Positions 24,176 to 64,000 of a stretch of DNA of 64,000 bases are shown piece after piece. Below the pieces are notes generated by a model, which made no database searches, was not told where the DNA came from, and worked only from the letters and a program-made list of their open reading frames with translations. This stretch comes from Alligator mississippiensis (taxonomy: Eukaryota; Chordata; Crocodylia; Alligatoridae). The stretch lies in contig NC_081827.1 of assembly GCF_030867095.1 (NCBI RefSeq), forward strand, positions 26,970,001 to 27,034,000, in the 5' to 3' direction. Within the stretch, counting starts at the first letter, position 1. Each line of letters begins with the position of its first letter. The position numbers were made by a program, and so were the translations under genes.

Positions 24176-25149
24176 TTTCCTAATATCTAGCTTTCCTTGC
24201 CACAATTTGAGACCATTGCTCCTTGTTCAGTAATCCGCCACCACTGAATAGTCCAGCTCCATCCTCTTTGGAACCATTTTCAGGTAGTTGAAGGCTGCTA
24301 TTAAATCACCACTCAGTCTTCTCTTCTCCAAACTAAATACACCCAGTTCCCACAGCTTTTCCTCAGCAGTCACACGCCTCAGCCTTCTAACCATTTTTGT
24401 TGCCTTCTGCTGCACTCGCTCCAATTCGTCCACATCTTTTCTGTAGCAGGGAGCCCAAAAGTGGACACCGTACTCCAGGCATGGCCTCATCAGTTAATTA
24501 ACTGGCTGGTTTCCTGATTGGCTACTGGAGCACCACCTATCCATTTAGTCCCAGCTGTAGCAGAAGACTCCAAGCCAGCTAACAGTTCTGACCTGTCTGC
24601 TTTGGCAAGCCTTCTGGGTCCTGACACCAGAGTGGCTCTATTCTTGGACTTCAGCTTGTAGATTGTCCCTTGTACTTGGTAACTCAGCATCTGATTCCCA
24701 GACCCTGCCCACAGATCTCCCTCTAGTCCAGGTAATTTGGCTCCCAAACCCTGACTCAGTCTCTGGTCCCATCCTTCCCTCATGGCCTAACCATTAGGCA
24801 AGACCACCTACACCTGATCACTGACATGTACAGATAGTTCATAATCTTAGAGCAGAAGCTGTAAGTTACACAGACATTTTCCAAATCATCACAGGAATAG
24901 AGAGGTTCAGAAGGCATAGCAAGATAGAAGTTCAAGTTGGATAGACTCTGCCTTGAAATAAATGTAATTGTTTAAATAGACTACTACCTCATTCTTTTCT
25001 GTTCGCTTCCTGCAGTACACAACAGTTTAGTCTCTTGACAACTGAAAAGCAACAGTTGGACCATAATAATAATAATAATCATCATCATCAAGATGCTTGG
25101 TTCCTGAGTTGAGCTCAATACATTGGTACACACCGATATCTGGGTGAAA

Positions 25150-25215
25150 TTTAACAGCCTGGGATACACAGGAGGTCAGTCTAATGACCTAATGGTTTCT
25201 TTTGGCCTGTATCAT
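25150..25215 (+). mobile_element. Old CR1/L2-type 3' end fragment
   Basis: Short stretch with the conserved LINE 3' end wording: aggaggtcagtctaatgacc followed by taatggtttcttttggcctg. Too short to assign further. Confidence 0.55.
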
Positions 25216-26675
25216 ATGAAGCATCACAAAGTAGAATCATCTACATCATCTTGTTGTATATCATGAAAGAGTTCCAAATTCTTTGTAAGGAAAAAATCAT
25301 ATTTAGTAGTCTGGCAGGGGAGTGTCAAAGACACAAGTATGTTTTAAGAGACTAATGGCAAAAAAGTGTCAGGTGGAAGAGAGCACTACATTACAGAACA
25401 GAAGACAAGCCTCCACCAATCCATACTTGATAAACTTCTCTTCATTTCAAAGTCTATGCCAGCTTTTCTTTGACAACCTTTGTATATCACTCCGCTTCTC
25501 TCTCAACGTAATGCTTAGCATTATGATTACATTCACAGGAGGAATTAGAAACGGCGTACTCACCCTTTGTGCTCCCTGGACAGCTCATCTCTGTTGGCAT
25601 CCCACAGGGCTTTGTGCTAACATGCCCTTGGGCAGGGCCCTATTGCAACAAAGGAAAGCTACTGACATCCATTCCAGAATCTTCAATAATTAAAATACTT
25701 ACTGTGCAGAATGGGTCAGGATTTGAGTATACACAGCATGTTTTCTTTAGTCACACCAGTCACCAATGAAATTCTGTAGGAACAGAGTTGGTGTCATACA
25801 TGGTTCAGGTAAGAGGCACTGAAGACAAAGCTCGTAAGAGTAGGCTCTGTAACATATAGCGGTCACTATGTTGTAAGCACATTTTCAGGGGGAGGGGAGA
25901 AGGGGCTTAGCCCTGCAGTGGTTTAGTGGCATTTACTCATACAAGCAGTCTTTCTGCCTAAAGGTTTTGTGCCTGCATAAAACTTGTGGGATTAGGTCCA
26001 AATCCAGTTACTGAAGAAGGTGCTTGTTCAGCTGTGTGCAAGACTGAGACAGTTTTTAACTATGGAAGTAAAACAAACAAAACCAACCAACCAGTTTTAG
26101 ATGTGTAAGACTGAGAAGGTTGAGCTTTCCAGGTAAATTGTATGTGCTAGAAAGACTGTAAATGTAGTATGTTTAAAAATATTTTTTAAAGTCTTTTTTT
26201 TTTCCTTAACACCCCCCCCCCCCCCTCCGCAAAAACAGAGGGTAAATGCCAGGATTATGGGAGAGCAGAAAATCCCTCTTGATAGCATAGAACTTCTCCC
26301 CTGCCGTCATACTTCCTACAGCTACTTAAACTTTTGTTTTTACTCTTTAAACCTCTGCAGAGTTGCAGTTTGACGCTGTACCCTATGAAAAAATAGGGCT
26401 GCAATAAAGGTAGATGATCGCCTACAGTAGCCTCGTCTGAAAAATTGATCAAGATGCTTAGTGATGGTGGTTAAATAGTTAAAATACCAACACATTTCTA
26501 ATCTGAGCCCAGGAACAGAGTAAATGAGAATCAGACCTTCAGATTTAATGGACCCAAACCATTAATGTGTAGAGCACAAATAATTTTATATATTAGTTAG
26601 TGGGTGCAAGAAAATCAGTGCGAGGAAGTCTAGTAATCTGGAGAAAGTCATAGACCTTACCTACATTGTCTAAAC

Positions 26676-26973
26676 CAGTGATTCTCAACCAGGGTACTGC
26701 AACTAGGGAAGCCATGGGATCCTTTTAATGGTGTGGTGCAATATCAGCAATATTAGGTCTGAAGATGTTTGTACAATTCATCAGATAAACCCAGAAATTT
26801 CAAATAGGAATTCATAGTGTCAGAAAAATTCTGACCTGCTGTAATCTTTCTGAGTTCTCTGCCACAGAAAAATTGCTCTATTATTTTTTCCAAAGTCAAA
26901 AACCAAGTAAAAGATAAGGGCTGGTATTTTCTGAAGGATGCCTAGAGCCCAACAAGATTGAGAACCACGATCA
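26676..26973. mobile_element. hAT-type element, copy 1 of 3
   Basis: Starts CAGTGATTCTCAACC; the right end has attgagaaccac, its inverted partner, but the exact last base is unclear. Internal words gataaacccagaaatttcaa and aattcatagtgt are shared with the copy at 61,890-62,178. A weak 8-bp flank match (gtctaaac against ttctaagc) sets the right end at about 26,973. Confidence 0.7.
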
Positions 26974-29362
26974 TTCTAAGCTGAATGATGTGACAAAAAT
27001 CACAGACTGTCACTGACATAGCTATGCCAGCAAAACCTCTAGTGGGGTTACAGGGCAAAGCTCTGCTGTTCACGGGAGCTGGTCGATTATGGAGGAAAGA
27101 TTCTTTCTGTGGGCAGAGAGGCGTCCACACCAAGCAGACTGGCTGCCTTAGTGTTGATATCATAGCAGCTCTCATACTAGACACTGCCTTTGTGAGCCTA
27201 AGATGCAGCAGGAGCTGGCAGGTGCAAGTTACATCAACTCATACCCTTCCAAATTTGACCCAAAGATAGACCAGGAAAATTGCCCACATCCTTCTTGCCC
27301 CTTTGTTAGAGAGGAAAAGAAGTTCCCAAAGGAACTGAGATGCTGCCTTCCCAGGTGACAAGAGATTGGACACCCACATTTCCCTCCTGACAAATAGAAT
27401 TTAGTATCCAACCTCTTTTCTGTGGGAAACTGAGATTTCTACAACTGCACAGAAATATTTCAAAGTATAGCTCTTGAATACAGAAACTAAAGAGCAATAC
27501 AGCAGATGAAAACAAACCAACCACGCCGCTTCGGAGAACTCTTGCTGATTGCACTGCTGCTTATTTTCAGCTGCTTTGGATCACATTGCTACAAAAACCA
27601 GCAAGAAACATTTTTCAAGAGTGCTCTGCTCTGCCACAGATAAACGCCCTTCTTCATTTCCTATGAAATAAAGAGAACAGACAATGTCCAGCAATTGCAC
27701 TACTCATGCTAAAAGGTCACTAAGAAAGAGGTTAATTGCTCTGATGGCAAGAAGAGAAAAAAAAAAAATCATGTTTTGTCAAACTTCCCTACAATTACAG
27801 TAAATTTGAATCATGCGACATCTCCAGCTTTGTTACTTCCTTAAAAAGGGTTTTAGTTACTGGTCACTGCTGTCACTTAGAACTCTTTGCTATGCTTCCC
27901 AGATGCAAAGCCTCGCTGTACAGATGCCACTCTCTTTGTAAAGGGTGTCCTCTTTCATAAGCCCACCTCCAGGCTCTAGGAGGGCTGGGTGTAAAAGACT
28001 TCACTGGAGAAGTGAAAAAAGCATGACAGTTCTAGCAGGGAGGACACCACATCCTGAGGACAGGTAACCTCACAAAGAAACCGAGTCATTTACAGTAACC
28101 AGAACACTGTATTAAAGGAGTATAAAGGAATCAATGTATAAAGATGTCTGTACCAAATACATGTCATTTTAAAAGAAAAGAAAAGAAAGCGGATTAGTAG
28201 ATAATGAAATTCATATTATGCAGAGTTCCAGGGGAAAGTAGTGGATGAATTATTATACTGAGATGACAAAACACAAGAGCTTAACATAGACAGAAACAAA
28301 GGAATTGGAAGACTGAAAAGGAAGAAAAGGACACAAGACTTGTGAACGTTGATTTGGGTTATGGTAGCACTGTTTATAGAAGATAGATATCTGTCTTTAT
28401 GTAGATTTTAGGTGATTGGATTCTTACATGTTAAATCTGTCATCTGATAAGTTAGATTAATTAATAAGGACCCATGAACACTGATGGAACTAAAGAGAAA
28501 GTGAGCCTCAATACTAATGTTAGCAAGGATTACTGTCTAGGTAGTCCTGAGGAGGCAGAAAGCATGTCAGCCCTGTAAATAATAACCACGTGTACTATGC
28601 AAGTTAGTTTAGTGAGGGGATGTGAAACTGGAAGAGAAGATTTTTCAAGAAATTCTTACCTCACTGCGATAAAGGCTATGGACCTGCAGTCAGCTTTTTC
28701 CCCATGTTCACGCATGGTCTCCTTATCGTTCCCTGGTAGGGGCAGCCAGCTATGCACTTCTGAAAAACAAAGAAACCAGGCCAGTTCTCACATTCTCTTC
28801 CTCCTTGCACCTGGGCTGGTCACTGGCCAGATGTTTCCCCAAAGTACTCACAGGCTTGAGGATCATTTTTGCCAGAGGCACAGGTGGGAGTCTGCAGTAG
28901 AGAAGTTGTGCAAGTTGTTTCTCAGTTTCCAAGCCTCCTTCTCATTAGCCTTAAATTTCTCTTGAATAAGTCAAATGAAGGACAAGTCTTCAAAACATCT
29001 CTTCAATAGCCAGCCAGAGACAATCCCTCCTTACTAGGGCAGGGAAGGAAAAATCTTCAGAGATGGGCTCCCAAGCACAGCTGCTTCCTTCAGTGTGCAG
29101 CAAGATAACTTCTAGAGCTCCACCTGAGCCCAGATCAGCAGGGAACGCAGCAGGAAGAGGTAAATGGTGGGGTGGTTGTGACGAGGGGTCAAGAGATGCC
29201 TGCTTTCCTCACCTCCTACTCCTCACCCCCCTTCTTACCCCTACCTCTGCTTTTCCCTCCCACCAGCCTCTTTGCTTCTGCTTTTCCTATTCCCTTGGTG
29301 GTTTCCCTGCCATAACAGCAGGGTGGTGGTTTGGGGGAGGGGGGGGCTGACAAAACTTAGGC

Positions 29363-29445
29363 TGACCCCCTATAATTAGATTCTAGACACAAAATTAAAG
29401 CAAACTTTTAATTTTTCATGTCTAGAATCTAATTATTGGGGGTCA
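29363..29445. repeat. Hairpin element, arms about 38 bp
   Basis: Left arm 29,363-29,400 starts tgaccccctataattagatt and contains ctagaca; right arm 29,405-29,445 is its inverted copy with few differences, around a 4-base spacer. It could be the collapsed ends of a DNA transposon. No target duplication established. Confidence 0.65.
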
Positions 29446-30419
29446 TATTAAATTTGAAGTCATCTTAGAACTGAATACAGAATTATTGCAGTTTAGAGTT
29501 TTCCTCACGCTGTAATTACAAACTAATGTATAAGATGCTCAATATAAACCACCTGACCCTAGTGTCTTTTCAGACAAGGACTTAACCCACAAAAGCTCTC
29601 TGACAGAATCAGATACCTGGACATTTACACTAATTATGCCATACATTTACCAAGATAGCTGGAACTTCATGCCTAGTTACAACAACACATTAGTGTTTAT
29701 TCTTCTACAGGCCAGGCCAAAGTCAGTCATTTGGATTACACTATGGCCAAAAGCACTGTGATTAGGGCTGGCTGGTTCCACTGTCCCTACCCATTCAGTG
29801 GCTTGCCATTTACAGGCATATGACTCCAAAGCAGTTTTTCAGTTATGGTGTGGGGCAGAGGCGGGGGGAAGAATCAGTGCTCATTGCAAAGTGAGAGGCA
29901 TACTATTCAGTTCCTTAGCAGAGCTCAGATTTCAAAGGGGGCGTGGGTTGGCCTTTGAAAGCTGAAACCGTTAGGTTAAAATTTACTTCCAACAAAAGCT
30001 TTTTTAGAAACATTAATATTTTAAAGAGAATTTTCGTATGATTTTGAATGGTATAAAATATAAATAAAAAGGACAACATCAGTCTTTGTTCCAAGTGTTC
30101 TAGTGGCTATATATCAAGCTCGCCTGGAAGCACTTCATTTCAGCCTATACAAACAACTACAGTGGATGACGTGCTATAAAAGACTTGCTCAAGTCCCATT
30201 AACAAATGTGTGATGCATGCAACTCCCTTCTCTTTCCCTAGAAAGGTGCTGAAATACAAGTTCAATATATAAATGCACTGTTCAGTGGGTTGGTTCAGTT
30301 ATCCTGGAGTGGGTTATGGTAGCACCTCACTTGCACCCTGGTATATTGCAGGTAGTGGTGTGTATGTGAGGTCAACATCTAAGCTTTAAAACAAAGTCAA
30401 ATGGATATTGAAGTTTCAC

Positions 30420-33156
30420 TACCAGAACTAAAACTTTATTTCCATGTTTATTACACATTTGTATTTGATGCCAAGTACATTAGATTATTTTAACATAAGA
30501 TTTCAGTGAAGAGTGTTTACTCTCCACTCAACAGGTTAAGGAGGAATGTAAAACTATAGAAAAACCATTTAAAACTTTTTTGAATTTTGGCAAAACAGAA
30601 CAATAAATATTTTTCTATTTTCTCCTCAGATCTTTCAAGATGAATCTTCTTATAAAAAGATTTAGCATCAGTTTCATAACCACACATCTCAGGAAAAAAT
30701 AGGCATATAAAATCCATTTCTTATGCTAGATACTGGTTACAAATAAATTATTTAGAGTATTAACATAAAACTCCCAACTCCTATTTTTAAATACAAATAC
30801 TGTCCTATATTATGAAATGGAGGATAATTAAAATATATTGATGGCTAAAAATCTAATTATTTAAAGCAAACCCAAACATGCTGTTTGCTTCTGTATGGAA
30901 GAATTAGGATATTGTAAGATTCAAGCACTGCAGTAAGTTACATTTGACATCAATATCGACCCCTTGATGCCTAGGTTTTAATTGCCAAACACTAAACACT
31001 TGGGAGGCATGAGTTCAGGATTGACTAGCACCAGGTGGCTTTAAAATACTAACATTTAAAAAAAAAAAAAAAAAAAAAGGACAAGTTTCTGATAGTGACA
31101 TACACAGTTTAGGTGAGAGTTTCCAAATAAACTTACACTAGACATAATACCAAACAAATCACTCATGTATCTTGCAGTACACAAGAACACAGTGCTTCCA
31201 CAGCTTATCCCCAGTTCCTAAATACAAAAATATCAATTATGGGTAGTCAATAGTTATCAAAATCTTTATTGGTACAGAATGAAAGCAGCATTTTACTTTA
31301 TTTCTTTAAACCATACATCATAAAATTCCTAGTACATATCAAATGAATGAGTGAAATAGTCTGTTCTATTTAACTTATTAATCATATCTCTGGATTTGAT
31401 ACATCCTTCTTCACCAAGAACAAATGTTTAAACAGCAACAGGAAGGCAGTTCCTTGATGTGAAAGGCCAGTGTTTCTAGATACATCACTTAAACGTATGA
31501 TCACATACAGTAAGAGTGGAAAAATCATTTTTAGTAAGCAAAACAATTAAGACTGGGCACAAATGTCTTACTACAAACCCCCTGGAAACACATTGTTACT
31601 TGTTACAAGTATTCTGTGGCCCTTTTTGGTGAGAAAAACGAAGTATGGCTTTTCAAGCATCCTTTACAGAAACAAGTGGTTTGCAATACCATTTTGTTGA
31701 TTTTGGTTAGGGTTTAGAATATTTCTGACATCCTGCCTTGTGAGATTATCTGCTACTGTGTTAGAAAAAAAATGCAACATCTGTACAACAATCAGTGATT
31801 TATAGTCACTCATTAACATAAGGAAAACCAACCATTTTTCTTCCTCATAAAAGCTACCTTGCAATACTGTCAAAACATATGCACACTCACTATAGTTCAT
31901 CATACAAAATTAGACAATCTTGTTCTCCTGTAGGCAACCTAGTTTCTGCAGAGAGTGAACACTATCAAATGCAGTCATCCAAAATGTACCTTTCATACCT
32001 TTAGTTATCAGTCACCCTCTGCATCGTAACCCTCACATAGGGTTGTGTCTGGTATCATGTAGAAGTTTTGGCTCATGTAATTTTTTGTTAAACAGCTTGA
32101 ATAAAACTAGTTAAACATTTGTACAATATACCCCATCCAGTCTGACAAAAAGGCAAATGAATGAAGAAATACAAAAAGTAAAAGAGTGCACTACCCAGTC
32201 CAGTATTTAATTTTAAAGTCGTGTCACTTACAGTATGAAAAATAAACCCAGACGTGTAATTATTTTAAAATACACCACTTCCACATTTATCTGTATATTT
32301 TATAGTAGAAGAGGAGAGATCTTAAAAACATTACTCTTAAAATATTGAGGTGCATAAGCCAAGTGAGTTACACTTGGCAAGGTAAGTTGCAGAAGAGAAT
32401 TCTTTCAAATTTGGCATTCCCTTTATATACCTTACCTTGCTGGCAAGGCCTATAGGTTTGTAGTACCTAAACCTTTTAGTAAGAACAGTAAATTTTCCTT
32501 AATGGAGAATGATTAATACAGATAACTACAAGAAACAGTGAGGTCAGCAGTTCTATGGGGTCTTAAGAAGCTACAAGTCCTGATTTAACTTTCAAATGGT
32601 ACAATGTCACAACAAATTTTTAAGGCCATGTTTTATTTGCTGATTAATGGACAAGAGGCAATGGATTCCCCCTCCCCCCAAATATTTTCTTGAAAGTCTG
32701 TGCTCATAAAAATCATGAAAAGTTGGAAAGACTTAATTATTGAAATTTTAAATATATTTTACATAATCTTGTTTGTACAAAAATACAAGTTAAATATAAA
32801 CATAAAGCAATCATGAGAATTTTATGTAAATCCATTTTGTGGTATTCTGTTATATATAAAAAAGTTTCTCAGCTCCGTCTCATTTGTGAAAAGATCAATA
32901 CCAGATTGAACCACTACTGGCAAAGGGCCCTAAAAAAAAAAGCACACTTCAGCATTGAATGTTTGACAACGTAAGTACCATTTCCTGATTGCATCTTTTC
33001 TGAGGACTGGCAAAAAAATAGGGCAGTATGTCCATAAACCAACAAATAATTTGGCTGCAATGTATCGTAAAACACAAACACACAGATCTGTACAATAAAC
33101 CCATTAGCTATGCAGTACATACTCGTTACACACCACACACAGACGTGGAATGAAAC
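30420..33156 (-). other. NAMPT: Probable NAMPT 3' UTR
   Basis: About 2.7 kb of AT-rich sequence after the stop codon. No CR1, hAT or SINE fragment is seen in it, unlike every stretch of similar size around it. A 2.7-kb 3' UTR agrees with the long NAMPT transcript known in mammals. Short open frames here are chance. The distal end is inferred from the signals at 30,435-30,452. Confidence 0.7.
30435..30452 (-). terminator. NAMPT: Candidate distal poly(A) signals of NAMPT
   Basis: Two AATAAA hexamers lie on the minus strand at 30,447-30,452 and 30,435-30,440, about 2.7 kb after the stop codon. Cleavage would be expected near 30,415-30,425. Another AATAAA at about 31,265-31,270 could serve a shorter form. 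Transcript ends cannot be shown from genomic sequence alone. Confidence 0.5.
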
Positions 33157-61880
<28,724 letters not shown>

Positions 61881-61889
61881 ATAATAAAC

Positions 61890-62178
61890 CAGCGATTTTC
61901 CAGTGTCCCTGACACCCTTGGTGTCTTCAGGTCCTTTCAAAAGGTGCCACAGAGTGCTTCACAACGTTAGTACTGTTGGCTAGGCACACACGATTCACAA
62001 GATAAACCCAGAGATTTCAAATAAGAATTCATAGCGTTAAATACATTCTGAGCTGTTGGGGGCCTCAGTTCTTTGCAACCGAACAACTATCATTTTTCCA
62101 TAGTCAAAACATGAGTAAAAAGTAAGCACTGGCCTTTTCCGAGTGATGCCTTGAGTCTAAAAAGGTTAAGAATAACTG
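61890..62178. mobile_element. hAT-type element, copy 2 of 3
   Basis: Starts cagcgattttccagtg and ends ggttaagaataactg, eroded forms of CAGTGATTCTCAACC ends. The inside shares gataaacccagagatttcaa and aattcatagcgt with the copy at 26,676. Flanks taataaac and ttataagc match at 6 of 8 positions. Confidence 0.7.
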
Positions 62179-62259
62179 TTATAAGCTCTCTGGCTGCAGA
62201 ATGTGTCTTTGTGGTGTCTGGAGATGCCCTACTTCCCACATCTCCTACTGAACTCTCCA

Positions 62260-62457
62260 ATGAAATATGAGCTTTCGTTTCTACTCAAGAAAACTTTTAC
62301 AATCTTTTCTCCTATGCCTGAAGAAGGGTGCTTGTTCCCAAAAGTTTGTAATTAAAGAATTTTTTTTGCAAAAATCTGGTTGGTCTAATACAAGATATCA
62401 CCTCTACCATGCGCTCCGATTCCTTTTGCCCCTAGACTAATACGGCTACAACCTGAA
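62260..62457 (-). repeat. SINE-like repeat, opposite strand
   Basis: Minus-strand copy of the repeat at 19,333-19,540: ttcaggttgtagccgtatta head, atcttgtattagaccaac, tttttgcaaaaaaaattctt, cttcaggcataggagaaaag and ttgtaaaagttttcttgagt. Confidence 0.7.
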
Positions 62458-63439
62458 TATCTCATACTTCCCACCTGTTGCTTATAATCAGTCAGCCTGT
62501 ATTAAAATGGAACAAGTTAAGCAGGGGGGAAAGTTGGTTTTCTGCAAGAGGAATTTGGGATTCAGTTCCTAGATCTGCCATAGAATCCCTGGAAAATAGT
62601 AGCAAACACCACTTCCTTTTCCTTTCTCCTCCAGCTCACCTTTTTGGCACAGGAAACAGGCTTGCCTGATGATTTGCATAACAGCCTCAGTCTTTGAGAG
62701 TTTCTGAACTTTGATGCGATATAAAAGAAACCATACCACCATAGCAGTCAAATGGTGCGAGGAAAAAGTGGGGTCATATGAAGAAATTATACTTTTTAAA
62801 CGTAGCCCTTGTATAATGACAGTATAGCCACTAAGACTGTTAACAATAGAGATCTCTTCTACAAGTGCCATCACCACTACTATTTCAGCACCAAGGTTAA
62901 GACCACTTGGAGTCTTCTGAAGGATCAACACTCCTGTGTCATGGTTAGCTCAAGTATCACAAGCAGCAGAACCACAACACAGCACAAGCTAATTTATCTG
63001 CTGGGGCAGATAAAAACCAAGGCACCAGGTCCACAGGAATGACATGACTGAGCTGTTAAAAATAAATAATTAAATAAATAAAAATAATAAATAAATAGAC
63101 AGTTCAGAGGGAACCACCTGGTCCTGATGCAACAAATGGGAATTGCAACCGACTTAAAAAGGGAGCAAGGAATTCACTCTCAATCTCTGGTTAAAGCCTG
63201 TTAAGACACTGGAGAACTAGTACAATTAAACATTAAAAAGCCTTTATTTTACTAGAAGCAATCCCAAGAATTAGACCAAGTCATTTCTGAGCAACTTCAC
63301 AATTATGTGAGCTTCACTGCAGCCATAAGTTAATTGGTTGCAATAAGTAGATTTATATTAAACATGATAACATTTGACAAATTGTCACCACTTCTGTGAA
63401 AGCCTCACAGATGCCTCTTTAATCTACTGAGATCCAAGG

Positions 63440-63870
63440 AATGTCAGAGTGGTGGAGAAACCCAGAGCTGACAGTTTATTTGGAATTTTCATAAATATGT
63501 TGTTGATATTCCTCATAAAGAGGAGACTGAGAAAAGTCAATAGCCCCAAGAGGAGAAGTAGAAGTGCTGTCATGAATTATAAATTGGTGAAGAGACCAAC
63601 AAGAATAAGAATTAATGGCCTCTGTTTAATACAACACAGAGGTATTAACGCTGGGGTGCCTCACAGGCTTGTATGTGTAACAATCTGAAAAAGCATGAGA
63701 GAAATTAGGTGGTAAATTTTATCACTGACAACGTTATTTAGAAGAGGTAGGAATGCAGAAGACTCTGGATCTTCAGAGGATTAACAGCCAGATAAATGGG
63801 CAACAATTGCGAGTGCAATTCACAGTTGCCAGGTACAAGCTAATACTCACTGGAAGGAAGAAGGAATACC
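63440..63870 (+). mobile_element. Old CR1/L2-like LINE fragment
   Basis: Eroded plus-strand RT text: aacgctggggtgcctcacag (the GVPQG block), then a bgataaatgggcaacaatt-like segment and caggtacaagctaatactca before an actgg, matching the order of the palm and thumb region of CR1/L2. No open frame of length. Confidence 0.5.
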
Positions 63871-63875
63871 TACTG

Positions 63876-64000
63876 CAATGATTCTCAACCAGAGTGTCAT
63901 GGGACCCTTTCAAGGGTGTTGTGACAATCCAGCCTCTGTATCAGATCACACGTCTTCCCAGAAACCCATAGACAAGCAGTGCCCACAGCTACTTCCCAGC
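63876..64000. mobile_element. hAT-type element, copy 3 of 3, cut by window end
   Basis: Starts caatgattctcaaccagagt, then gtcatgggaccctttcaag, like the left half of the copies at 26,676 and 61,890. The right end is beyond base 64,000. Confidence 0.65.

Larger units (their letters stand above)
23573..24490 (-). mobile_element. CR1 LINE 3' part with two later insertions
   Basis: The tail repeat gaatcatacagaatcat lies at the left end, followed by agaaaattaggg. The reverse strand translates to CR1 RT C-terminal sequence: [20 protein letters not shown] then [13 protein letters not shown] and [21 protein letters not shown] hAT (23,632-23,819) and a fold-back SINE (23,991-24,175) interrupt it, so it is older than both. 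Confidence 0.92.
24490..30410. other. Intergenic; scattered old repeats
   Basis: No gene recognised. An old CR1/L2-type 3' fragment is at about 25,150-25,215 (ggaggtcagtctaatgacct, then aatggtttcttttggcct). A hAT is at 26,676-26,973 and a hairpin at 29,363-29,445. A C run lies at about 26,211-26,226. Confidence 0.4.

Noticed and set aside
25569-25630. GIPQG-like peptide resembling an RT motif
   Set aside because: A single five-residue match with no supporting LINE context around it.

Overview
The window is vertebrate nuclear DNA, most probably from a sauropsid of the crocodilian or turtle kind. The reasons are one intron-rich vertebrate gene, abundant chicken-repeat-1 (CR1) LINE fragments with the typical 8-bp tail repeat, many hAT-type DNA transposon remnants with 8-bp target duplications, and non-CR1 LINEs. 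The species call is inference from repeat content. Bacterial features (operons, CRISPR, ribosome binding sites) are absent.

The only host gene I can support is NAMPT (nicotinamide phosphoribosyltransferase) on the minus strand. Coding exons 2 to 11 lie between 59,484 and 33,157, all with GT-AG borders and all matching the exon lengths expected for the human gene except exon 4 (128 instead of 129 bases). Exon 1 (about the first 19 codons), the promoter and any CpG island lie beyond base 64,000. The 3' UTR probably runs from 33,156 to about 30,420 and is free of repeats.

Layout. 1-30,400 is intergenic DNA downstream of NAMPT: fold-back GC-rich elements (1.55-3.26 kb), CR1 (9.75-11.29 kb) with a hAT inside it, a 4-kb degenerate endonuclease/RT LINE (14.2-18.4 kb) with a hAT inside it, a SINE (19.3 kb), a long poly(T) tract (19.8 kb), a hAT (22.1 kb), and a CR1 (23.6-24.5 kb) carrying both a hAT and a fold-back SINE. 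30,400-59,484 is NAMPT. Its introns hold a jockey-like LINE (33.4-34.4 kb), CR1 copies (38.9, 41.7, 44.7 and 51.0 kb), a 5'-inverted LINE nested in CR1 (45.7-48.85 kb), a Tigger-like MITE (48.9 kb), a 2.3-kb GC-rich DNA element nested in CR1 (51.5-53.75 kb), and a 997-bp fold-back hAT with a perfect 8-bp target duplication (58.1 kb). 59,485-64,000 is NAMPT intron 1 with another SINE and two hAT copies.

I found no undescribed functional system. The most useful observations are the one-base deficit in NAMPT exon 4 (assembly error or real lesion), a LINE with a textbook 5' inversion nested in an older CR1, a SINE copy with a nearly perfect 69-bp fold-back, and a set of related GC-rich fold-back DNA elements. 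All identifications rest on reading the sequence and on remembered family features; no database search was run.
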